DNA from: an uncultured Tepidimonas sp.
Lineage (GTDB): Bacteria; Pseudomonadota; Gammaproteobacteria; Burkholderiales; Burkholderiaceae_C
Direction of reading: 5' to 3'
Length of the DNA stretch: 5,959 nt
Assembly: GCA_937949455.1 (NCBI GenBank)
Contig: CALEDU010000059.1
Span: forward strand, 1-5,959
Shown here: positions 1-5,959 of the stretch, piece after piece
Layout: the number at the start of each line of letters is the position of its first letter
Position numbering within the stretch: the stretch's first letter is position 1
The notes under the pieces: model-generated
What the model saw: the letters and a program-made list of their open reading frames with translations, nothing else
Database searches by the model: none
What the model was told of the DNA's origin: nothing
Translations under genes and position numbers: made by a program

Positions 1-1805
<1,805 letters not shown>

Positions 1806-2069
1806 GAGATCTCCGGGCTTGAGGTCTGCGGCGACTGGGTGGGAACGCCCCACCTGGGGCGCCCACGAGGAAATTCTTGGCGACCGGCCCCTACCGGTCT
1901 CTGGGCGGACGGCCCGCGCGTAGCGCGCGAGCCCGAACCAAGCGGTCTTGCTGCAGTCGGGGTCAGAAGACACGGTAAAGCGATCGAAAGACCGTTTTGC
2001 CGTGCGCTCTGCAAGCGGCAAAGGCTGGAGGCCCCAGCGAGGCACTCCAGCCCTTGGACAACGGGCCGA
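1806..2069 (-). promoter_or_regulatory. rplL-rpoB spacer with five successive hairpins (attenuator/processing region)
   Basis: Untranslated spacer between the L12 stop and the rpoB start. In transcription order I see five inverted repeats: 2023-2052 (8-bp perfect arms plus an inner 3 bp, followed by UUU); 1996-2022 (7-bp arms TTTGCCG/CGGCAAA); 1911-1933 (10 bp with one U·G pair and a CUA loop); 1882-1899 (6 bp); and 1839-1866 (11 bp with a 2-base bulge). No long U run follows any of them. In E. coli the equivalent spacer holds a partial terminator that lowers rpoBC transcription relative to rplJL and an RNase III cleavage site. Position and structure make the same role likely here, but that is inference. 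No open frame with a ribosome binding site was seen in it. Confidence 0.6.
2023..2052 (-). terminator. Candidate partial terminator/attenuator hairpin after rplL
   Basis: In the RNA the arms GGCTGGAG and CTCCAGCC (2045-2052 and 2023-2030) pair perfectly. An inner GCC/GGC extends the stem past a single bulged base at 2044. It starts 17 bases after the rplL stop codon and is followed by only three U residues (2020-2022), so full termination is unlikely. Partial termination or pausing between the highly expressed L10/L12 genes and rpoB fits the known E. coli arrangement. It could instead be a plain mRNA-stabilising or RNase III target hairpin. Confidence 0.45.
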
Positions 2070-2447
2070 TTACTTGAGTTCGGCCTTCGCGCCGGCTTCT
2101 TCCAGCTTCTTCTTGGCGGCTTCGGCGTCAGCCTTGGGCATCGCCTCTTTGACGGTCTTGGGCGCGCCATCGACCAGGTCTTTGGCTTCCTTCAGGCCCA
2201 GGCCGGTGATCTCGCGCACGACCTTGATCACGCCCACCTTGTTCGCGCCCACTTCCTTCAGGATCAGGTCGAACTCGGTCTTCTCTTCGGCGGCCGGAGC
2301 GGCAGCGCCAGCGCCGGCCGCAGCCGGAGCCGCCATCGCAGCGGCGCTCACGCCGAACTTCTCTTCGATCGCTTTGACCAGATCGTTGAGCTCCATCACC
2401 GTCATGGTGTCCAGAGCGGCCAAAAATGCGTCTTTGTCGAATGCCAT
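2070..2447 (-). CDS. rplL: 50S ribosomal protein L7/L12
   Basis: Flexible stalk protein of the large subunit, present as dimers on L10, where it recruits and stimulates the GTPase factors EF-Tu, EF-G, IF2 and RF3. The 125 residues match the family length. The N-terminal dimerisation domain (about 1-33, [20 protein letters not shown]) is followed by an Ala/Gly/Pro-rich hinge (about 34-54). The C-terminal factor-binding domain (about 56-125) contains [20 protein letters not shown] and [20 protein letters not shown], both near-invariant. An AGGA Shine-Dalgarno (2455-2458) lies seven bases before the ATG. It follows rplJ after 42 bases and is surely co-transcribed with it. Because several L12 copies are needed per ribosome, stronger translation than rplJ is expected, and an ATG start here against UUG in rplJ is consistent with that. 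Confidence 0.99.
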   Translation of the reverse strand: MAFDKDAFLAALDTMTVMELNDLVKAIEEKFGVSAAAMAAPAAAGAGAAAPAAEEKTEFDLILKEVGANKVGVIKVVREITGLGLKEAKDLVDGAPKTVKEAMPKADAEAAKKKLEEAGAKAELK

Positions 2448-2489
2448 GATGATTTCCTACAAACGGTTGGATTGGGGACGAGGGCCGAA

Positions 2490-2990
2490 TCAGGCGGGCT
2501 GCGCCTCGCCCTTCTTCTCAGCCAAGGCCGCCACGACACGCGCCAGGCGGGACACCGGCGACTGCATGAGGCCCAGCAGCTGCGACAGCAGCACTTCCTT
2601 GGAAGGAATGCTCGCCAACGACTTCACGCCATTGACATCCAGCGGCTTGCCGGTGTAAACACCGCCGCGCAAGACCATCTTGTCGTTGGTTTTGGCGAAC
2701 TCGACCACCACTTTTGCGGCAGCCACGGCATCTTCCGAGAAGCCGTAGATGAGCGGACCGGTCATCTGCTCGACGGCGACCTCGAAGGGCGTGCCGGCAA
2801 CCGCGCGGCGGGCCAAAGTGTTCTTTAGCACGCTGATGGACACTCCGGCCTTGCGGGCTTCGACACGCAACTTCGTGAGGTCCGCCACCGTGATGCCGCG
2901 GTACTCGGCCATCACCAGCGTCTGCGCTTTGGCGGCAAGGGCCGACACCTCGTCGATGACGGCTTGCTTCTCACTGCGGTTCAGACTCAA
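2490..2990 (-). CDS. rplJ: 50S ribosomal protein L10 (UUG start)
   Basis: Base of the ribosomal stalk: binds 23S rRNA near the L11 site with its N-terminal domain and carries L12 dimers on its C-terminal helix. With the start at the TTG at 2988-2990 the protein is 166 residues, (M)[20 protein letters not shown]..., the usual length and N-terminus for the family. Motifs seen are [15 protein letters not shown] (about 28-42), [12 protein letters not shown] (53-64) and the C-terminal L12-binding helix (about 134-160). The start is decided by a perfect AAGGAG (2997-3002) six bases upstream. The frame stays open for 109 more codons upstream, but that stretch has no family similarity and lies in the leader. 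In E. coli the L10-L12 complex represses its own mRNA leader. The leader here is structured and places the spacer before the UUG in a potential stem, so similar feedback is likely. Confidence 0.98.
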   Translation of the reverse strand: MSLNRSEKQAVIDEVSALAAKAQTLVMAEYRGITVADLTKLRVEARKAGVSISVLKNTLARRAVAGTPFEVAVEQMTGPLIYGFSEDAVAAAKVVVEFAKTNDKMVLRGGVYTGKPLDVNGVKSLASIPSKEVLLSQLLGLMQSPVSRLARVVAALAEKKGEAQPA

Positions 2991-2996
2991 GGTTGA

Positions 2997-3002
2997 CTCC
3001 TT
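2997..3002 (-). promoter_or_regulatory. Shine-Dalgarno of rplJ (decides a UUG start)
   Basis: AAGGAG on the minus strand, six bases before the TTG at 2988-2990. It is the strongest such site in the leader and no ATG lies at a suitable distance. It therefore fixes the L10 start at UUG. It abuts the U run of a terminator-like hairpin immediately upstream. Confidence 0.9.
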
Positions 3003-3040
3003 AAAAAACACGGCCACCCTACAAAAGAAAGAGGCCGCGC
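3003..3040 (-). terminator. Terminator-like hairpin with U run just before the rplJ Shine-Dalgarno
   Basis: In the RNA, GCGCGGCC (3033-3040) can pair with GGCCGUGU (3008-3015): eight pairs, two of them G·U. One mismatch further in, a short stem of four pairs closes a 7-base loop. The 3' arm runs straight into U residues (3003-3007, six Us in a row counting 3008), and the Shine-Dalgarno follows at once. The shape is that of an intrinsic terminator with a modest stem. It could work as a leader attenuator for rplJL, or the U run could simply be a standby site. Strength cannot be judged by eye. Confidence 0.4.
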
Positions 3041-3270
3041 ACCTGTTGCAGCGATCAACCGTTTTCGGAAGTGGCGCCGGCTTGCGCCAGCGCCCGACTC
3101 CATCCGCGGCGGGATCGCCATCTGCGCTGGCCGCCGGCCCGCAAGGGCCGACACTTAGGCGAACGGGTGTTCGCACCAGCGGTCTTGGATGGCTTCGCCT
3201 CCCTAGAGGGCGGCGAACCCACCACCGCACCATGCCCCAGGCTAAACCCGCGGCACGATGCCGATTTTGT

Positions 3271-3972
3271 TCAACCCGCGGCCGCGATGGTCTGTGGATC
3301 GACGCGCACACCCACACCCATGGTCGACGAGACCGCGACCTTGCGCAGATATTGCCCCTTGGCCGCTGCAGGCTTGGCTTTGTTCAGCGCCTCGATCAGC
3401 GCCGCCAGGTTGCCCTGCAATTTTTCGGCATCGAAAGAGCGGCGACCAATCGTGGAGTGCACGATACCGGCCTTGTCGACCCGGAACTGCACCTGGCCCG
3501 CCTTGGCATTGCGCACCGCAGTGGCCACATCGGGCGTGACGGTGCCCACCTTCGGGTTTGGCATGAGGCCGCGCGGACCCAAGATCTGCCCCAGCGCACC
3601 CACCACACGCATGGCATCGGGTGCCGCGATCACGACATCGAAATCGATGTTGCCAGCCTTGACCTGCGCCGCCAAATCGTCGAAACCCACGACGTCGGCC
3701 CCTGCGGCCTTGGCCTCTTCGGCCTTGGCACCTTGGGCAAACACGGCCACGCGCTTGGTCTTGCCCGTCCCGTTAGGCAGCACGACAGCGCCGCGCACGA
3801 CCTGATCCGATTTGCGCGGATCGACGCCCAGCTGAACCGCCACATCGACGGACTCGTCGAATTTGGCCGTCGCGCATTCCTTGACGATCGCCAGCGCCTC
3901 AGGCAACGGATAGAGCTTGGTCGAATCGACCTTGCCCTGCAACGCCTTTTGCTTCTTGGTCAACTTGGCCAT
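3271..3972 (-). CDS. rplA: 50S ribosomal protein L1
   Basis: Builds the mobile L1 stalk at the E site of the large subunit, binding 23S rRNA helices 76-78 and helping release deacylated tRNA. In many bacteria it also represses its own rplKA mRNA. The 233 residues [16 protein letters not shown]... match the family length. Domain I is split (about 1-66 and 160-233) around domain II (about 67-159). The family signature [20 protein letters not shown], followed by [14 protein letters not shown], covers 111-144. The RNA-binding residues around F38-D51 and the C-terminal SSTMGVG (215-221, with T217) are present. The ATG (3970-3972) lies one base past the rplK stop, with GGAGG at 3982-3986 inside the end of rplK, so translation is very likely coupled to L11. 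A few extra in-frame codons upstream are ruled out by this spacing and the family N-terminus. Confidence 0.99.
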   Translation of the reverse strand: MAKLTKKQKALQGKVDSTKLYPLPEALAIVKECATAKFDESVDVAVQLGVDPRKSDQVVRGAVVLPNGTGKTKRVAVFAQGAKAEEAKAAGADVVGFDDLAAQVKAGNIDFDVVIAAPDAMRVVGALGQILGPRGLMPNPKVGTVTPDVATAVRNAKAGQVQFRVDKAGIVHSTIGRRSFDAEKLQGNLAALIEALNKAKPAAAKGQYLRKVAVSSTMGVGVRVDPQTIAAAG

Positions 3973-3973
3973 C

Positions 3974-4405
3974 TCACACGCCCTCCACAATCACACCCAT
4001 CGAACGGGCGGAGCCAGCGATGGTCTTGACGGCAGCCTCCAGATCGGCCGCCGTCATGTCCTTCATCTTGGTCTTGGCGATTTCCTCGAGCTGGGCGCGC
4101 GTGATCTTGCCGACTTTCTGAGCGTGCGGCTTGGATGAGCCCTTGTCCAGCTTGATCGCCTTCTTGATCAGCGTCGTGGCCGGCGGGGTCTTGATGATGA
4201 AAGTAAAGCTCTTGTCCGCGTAGGCGGTGATGACCACCGGCAGCGGCAGACCGGGCTCCATACCCTGGGTCTGGGCGTTGAACGCCTTGCAGAACTCCAT
4301 GATGTTCAGACCGCGCTGACCCAGCGCCGGACCGATCGGGGGAGAGGGGTTGGCTTTACCTGCTGGCACTTGCAGCTTGATGAAGCCGACGATTTTCTTG
4401 GCCAT
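3974..4405 (-). CDS. rplK: 50S ribosomal protein L11
   Basis: Binds the GTPase-associated region of 23S rRNA at the foot of the stalk and is needed for RelA-dependent stringent signalling; it is also part of the thiostrepton site. The 143 residues begin [20 protein letters not shown]. The N-terminal domain (about 8-70) has the proline-rich [20 protein letters not shown] segment with P22 and P26-type prolines intact. The C-terminal RNA-binding domain (about 72-143) has [11 protein letters not shown] and the GSARSMGV end motif. The ATG at 4403-4405 was chosen from the family N-terminus and an AGGAG at 4416-4420; the 10-base spacing is on the long side. In-frame codons upstream to 4492 belong to the leader. 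It forms a pair with rplA and probably starts a transcript at the TATAAT box upstream, besides read-through from secE-nusG. Confidence 0.99.
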   Translation of the reverse strand: MAKKIVGFIKLQVPAGKANPSPPIGPALGQRGLNIMEFCKAFNAQTQGMEPGLPLPVVITAYADKSFTFIIKTPPATTLIKKAIKLDKGSSKPHAQKVGKITRAQLEEIAKTKMKDMTAADLEAAVKTIAGSARSMGVIVEGV

Positions 4406-4583
4406 GGGTGATGTTCTCCTGCGAGTGCAATCGGCACCCAGACCGCGATGCCGCAGCCCGTGGCGCCTCCTCGCGCAAAGACCCGGAATCACCCCGTCGC
4501 GCCTAATCCGACGGATCGCTGTCGCCGAGCCGATTTCGACAGCGCAGTGCCCGCACTTTTTGGTGCGGGCTGGTGAACTTTAT
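4406..4583 (-). promoter_or_regulatory. Structured rplK leader RNA (candidate L1 autoregulatory site)
   Basis: Leader between the presumed start of transcription (about 4576-4578) and the L11 start codon. Hairpins in order: 4549-4570 (8-bp perfect GCCCGCAC/GTGCGGGC), 4517-4544 (8-bp perfect CGCTGTCG/CGACAGCG, 12-base loop) and 4494-4514 (5 bp). Then GGGUGAU (4488-4494) is complementary to AUCACCC (4406-4412), which lies directly before the start codon. The last pairing closes a 75-base domain that contains the Shine-Dalgarno. L1 is known to repress rplKA by binding the leader in E. coli. A GUGA/UCAC helix next to the purine-rich GGAGAAC recalls L1 mRNA targets, but I cannot confirm the motif. 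Confidence 0.55.
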
Positions 4584-4612
4584 ATTATAGCGTACTTTCG
4601 GATGGAGGTCCT
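4584..4612 (-). promoter_or_regulatory. Promoter for rplKA with consensus -10
   Basis: TATAAT at 4584-4589 (minus strand) is a perfect sigma-70 -10 box and stands out in this GC-rich window. Seventeen bases upstream, AGGACC (4607-4612) matches only the central GAC of TTGACA. It overlaps the last base of the nusG stop codon. A start near 4576-4578 would place the first leader hairpin within about eight bases of the 5' end. E. coli also has a promoter just before rplK. Confidence 0.75.
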
Positions 4613-5190
4613 CAGGTCTTTTCGACCTGGTTGAACTCCAGCTCCACCGGTGTGGCCCGACCGAAGATGGTGACCGACACCCGCAGTTTGTTCTTTTCGT
4701 AGTTGACCTCTTCGACCGAGCCATTGAAGTCCGCAAACGGGCCTTCCTTGACGCGCACCAGCTCGCCCACCTCGAACTCGACCTTGTGGCGCGGGCGGTC
4801 GGCGCCTTCTTGCATCTGGCCGATGATCTTCTGGACTTCTTCCTCCGAGATCGGTGTCGGACGGTTGCGCGCCCCACCCACGAAGCCGGTCACCTTGCTG
4901 GTGTTTTTCACCAGGTGCCAGGTGTCGTCATCCATGACCATCTCAACCAACACATAGCCGGGGAAGAACTTGCGTTCTGCCGTACGCTTGACCCCGTTCT
5001 TGATCTCGACCACCTCTTCGGTCGGCACCAAAATGCGGCCAAACTTGTGCTGCATGCCGGCACGTTGCACCCGCTCCAGAATGTTGCGCTCGGCGGCCTT
5101 CTCCATGCCGGAGTAGGCGTGGACGACATACCAGCGCATGCCTTCGGCGGGGGTGGCGCTCATGGCTGGCGCCGCGTTCGATTCGCTCAT
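4612..5190 (-). CDS. nusG: Transcription elongation/antitermination factor NusG
   Basis: Binds the RNA polymerase clamp, suppresses pausing, and couples the polymerase to Rho or to ribosomal protein S10 (NusE). The 192 residues have a short family-variable tail (1-17). The NGN domain starts at [20 protein letters not shown] (18-37) and includes [12 protein letters not shown] (73-84) and TGFVGG (101-106). The KOW domain (about 140-192) reads [20 protein letters not shown] then [15 protein letters not shown]. The phenylalanine of IFGRATP, at the Rho/S10 contact in E. coli, is kept (F176). The ATG at 5188-5190 sits behind GGAGGT (5195-5200) with a 4-base gap. That Shine-Dalgarno is made of the last codons and stop of secE, leaving two bases between the genes, so the two are translationally coupled. 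Longer in-frame starts upstream lie inside secE and are rejected. Confidence 0.99.
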   Translation of the reverse strand: MSESNAAPAMSATPAEGMRWYVVHAYSGMEKAAERNILERVQRAGMQHKFGRILVPTEEVVEIKNGVKRTAERKFFPGYVLVEMVMDDDTWHLVKNTSKVTGFVGGARNRPTPISEEEVQKIIGQMQEGADRPRHKVEFEVGELVRVKEGPFADFNGSVEEVNYEKNKLRVSVTIFGRATPVELEFNQVEKT

Positions 5191-5192
5191 AT

Positions 5193-5573
5193 TCACCTCC
5201 ATCCCAGGATGAGGCCGTACAGCACCCACTCCAGAAGCTTATCCGTCAGCCACAGGAACAACGCCATGACCACGACGAACGCAAAGACATACGCAGTCAT
5301 CTGCACGGCTTCCTTGCGGGTCGGCCAGACGACTTTTTTGACTTCCTTGACCGAGTCACGGCCAAATCCGATGAGCCGCTGCCCCGGCGTGGCCGTGGCA
5401 GCGACACCCAAGGCCAGCGCGATCGCCACCAGCAACACCGCCCATTGCACCCAGGCACCACGAGCCGCCAGCCAGTAAAAGCCCACGAACCCGAGCAGCA
5501 CACACAGCACAGCCGCAGCCAGCTTCGCCCTGTCCGCACCGCTGCTCACGGTTTCAGCATCCGTTGAGGCCAT
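5193..5573 (-). CDS. secE: Protein translocase subunit SecE
   Basis: Essential inner-membrane subunit that clamps SecY in the Sec translocon. The 126 residues form the long, three-helix proteobacterial version (E. coli SecE is 127). Membrane segments are at about 18-36, 41-60 and 93-117. Between the second and third lies the conserved amphipathic segment [19 protein letters not shown] (73-91), the family hallmark; the protein ends [18 protein letters not shown]. The ATG at 5571-5573 gives [20 protein letters not shown], typical for Burkholderiales. AAGGTG at 5582-5587, eight bases upstream, is the better Shine-Dalgarno; a second GAGGA (5576-5580) is only two bases away, too close. An in-frame ATG at 5652-5654 would add 27 residues with no family match, across two hairpins. 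The nearest gene upstream is tRNA-Trp. Confidence 0.97.
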   Translation of the reverse strand: MASTDAETVSSGADRAKLAAAVLCVLLGFVGFYWLAARGAWVQWAVLLVAIALALGVAATATPGQRLIGFGRDSVKEVKKVVWPTRKEAVQMTAYVFAFVVVMALFLWLTDKLLEWVLYGLILGWR

Positions 5574-5601
5574 CGTCCTCACACCTTCATAAGCTTGCGC
5601 T

Positions 5602-5619
5602 GCGCAGCCCCTGCTGCGC
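5602..5619 (-). promoter_or_regulatory. 7-bp hairpin in the secE leader
   Basis: GCGCAGC and GCTGCGC (5613-5619 and 5602-5608) form a perfect seven-pair stem with a four-base loop, 28 bases before the secE start codon and 14 bases before its Shine-Dalgarno. No U run follows. It may protect the 5' side of secE mRNA after tRNA excision or act as a pause. The role is unknown. Confidence 0.4.
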
Positions 5620-5629
5620 TCCATAAACA

Positions 5630-5665
5630 CAAGCCCGCTGCGGTCCGAGGACACGGGCGGGCTTG
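5630..5665 (-). terminator. Strong hairpin between tRNA-Trp and secE (possible weak terminator)
   Basis: Perfect nine-pair stem, CAAGCCCGC with GCGGGCTTG (5657-5665 and 5630-5638), with an 18-base loop. It lies 36 bases past the tRNA CCA end and is followed by UGUUUAU, a poor U tract. It could partly end the tuf-tRNA transcript or block 3' exonucleases after tRNA processing. I saw no clear promoter for secE in the 128-base spacer, so some read-through seems necessary. Confidence 0.4.
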
Positions 5666-5701
5666 AACGACATAGCCGGCGCTGTGGCGCTTGTCACCGG
5701 C

Positions 5702-5777
5702 TGGCAGGGGCAGAGGGAATCGAACCCCCAACCTTCGGTTTTGGAGACCGACGCTCTGCCAATTGAGCTATGCCCCT
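5702..5777 (-). tRNA. tRNA-Trp (anticodon CCA)
   Basis: A complete 76-base cloverleaf. The acceptor AGGGGCA pairs with TGCCCCT, with discriminator G and the CCA end encoded (5702-5704). The D arm is GCTC...GAGC. The anticodon stem TCGGT/ACCGA carries the loop CTCCAAA, giving anticodon CCA. A 5-base variable loop follows, then the T stem GGGGG/CCCTC (one G·U) with loop TTCGATT. It lies 39 bases after the tuf stop and 128 bases before secE, the tuf-tRNA-Trp-secE-nusG order common in Betaproteobacteria. It is probably cut from a joint transcript with tuf, since no promoter is seen in the short gap. Confidence 0.98.
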
Positions 5778-5816
5778 ATACGACCGACCAGAAAACCGAC
5801 CGGTCCCGTCACACGA

Positions 5817-5959
5817 TTACTCGATGATCTTGGCCACGACGCCGGCGCCGACGGTGCGGCCGCCTTCGCGGATCGCAAAGCGCAGGCCTTCTTCCATCGC
5901 GATTGGCGCAATCAGCTTGACCGTGATCGAGACGTTGTCGCCCGGCATCACCATCTCTT
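5817..5959 (-). CDS. tuf: Elongation factor Tu, C-terminal 46 residues (5' part outside the window)
   Basis: GTPase that delivers aminoacyl-tRNA to the ribosome. Only the end of domain 3 is present: [20 protein letters not shown] followed by [26 protein letters not shown] and a TAA stop (5817-5819). This end is nearly invariant in EF-Tu. The alanine of RFAIREGG, equivalent to E. coli A375 where kirromycin-resistance changes are known, is unchanged. Betaproteobacteria usually carry two nearly identical tuf copies; the one beside tRNA-Trp and secE corresponds in position to E. coli tufB, but the fragment alone cannot tell the copies apart. The GTP-binding domain lies beyond the edge of the window. 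Confidence 0.97.

Larger units (their letters stand above)
2991..3270 (-). promoter_or_regulatory. rplJ leader between rplA and rplJ (candidate L10-L12 autoregulatory region)
   Basis: A 280-base gene-free stretch between the L1 stop and the L10 start. In transcription order it holds hairpins at 3191-3220 (GGGTTCGCC against GGCGAAGCC, one mismatch), 3159-3174 (6-bp perfect stem, 4-base loop), 3135-3150 (6-bp perfect stem, 4-base loop) and 3073-3094 (9-bp stem closed by a GCAA tetraloop), then the terminator-like stem before the Shine-Dalgarno. The 3191-3220 and 3159-3174 hairpins share the pieces GUUCGCC and GCGAA, so alternative pairings are possible. In other bacteria this leader binds the L10-L12 complex, and E. 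coli has a promoter here. I found no convincing -10/-35 pair, so any promoter is unassigned. The exact L10 site is not located. Confidence 0.6.

Noticed and set aside
2991..3317. N-terminal extension of L10 by 109 codons to 3317
   Set aside because: The added protein has no L10 similarity, overlaps the end of rplA, and the AAGGAG plus UUG start gives the family N-terminus.
2749..4029. A 426-codon plus-strand frame across rplJ, its leader and rplA
   Set aside because: Codon-aligned shadow of rplA in the same way; composition typical of antisense translation in GC-rich DNA, and it covers well-supported genes and leader structures.
4406..4492. N-terminal extension of L11 to 4492
   Set aside because: Arg-rich translation of leader hairpins; [10 protein letters not shown] is the family start and has its own Shine-Dalgarno.
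4549..4570. Intrinsic terminator after nusG
   Set aside because: The stem is perfect but on the minus strand it is followed by ACUGCG rather than U residues, and it lies downstream of the TATAAT box, so it belongs to the rplK leader. The T run is in the loop of the plus-strand reading only.
5574..5654. N-terminal extension of SecE to the ATG at 5652-5654
   Set aside because: The 27 extra residues do not resemble SecE and are encoded by the two spacer hairpins; the internal ATG matches the family start.

Overview
The window is a piece of the core transcription and translation gene block of a high-GC betaproteobacterium, most likely a Burkholderiales member close to Comamonadaceae. That placement is a judgement from the RpoB, L10 and SecE protein sequences and the gene order, not from a search. 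Everything real is on the minus strand. In transcription order (right to left) it reads: 3' end of tuf (EF-Tu), tRNA-Trp(CCA), secE, nusG, rplK (L11), rplA (L1), rplJ (L10), rplL (L7/L12), and the first 601 codons of rpoB. Both window edges cut a gene (rpoB on the left, tuf on the right).

Layout. 5817-5959 is the EF-Tu C-terminus and 5702-5777 the tRNA-Trp with encoded CCA. 5574-5701 is a spacer with two strong hairpins. secE (5193-5573) and nusG (4612-5190) are tightly coupled. 4406-4611 holds a perfect TATAAT -10 box and a structured rplK leader. rplK (3974-4405) and rplA (3271-3972) are one base apart. 2991-3270 is a structured rplJ leader. rplJ starts at a UUG codon (2490-2990), followed by rplL (2070-2447). 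1806-2069 is a 264-base spacer packed with hairpins, then rpoB. No gene-free stretch exceeds 300 bases.

The genes supply elongation (EF-Tu, tRNA-Trp, the L1, L11, L10 and L12 stalk proteins), transcription (the RNA polymerase beta subunit), transcription control (NusG) and protein export (SecE). In model bacteria L1 represses rplKA and the L10-L12 complex represses rplJL, both through their mRNA leaders. The rplL-rpoB spacer of E. coli carries a partial terminator and an RNase III site.

The proteins are conventional. The interesting material is in the untranslated RNA. The bases between Shine-Dalgarno and start codon of both rplK and rplJ are perfectly complementary to a segment 60-80 bases upstream. 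A terminator-like hairpin with a U run sits directly on the rplJ Shine-Dalgarno. The rplL-rpoB spacer holds a chain of five hairpins. I found no mobile element, CRISPR array or unknown protein system. The very long plus-strand reading frames are codon-aligned shadows of the minus-strand genes.
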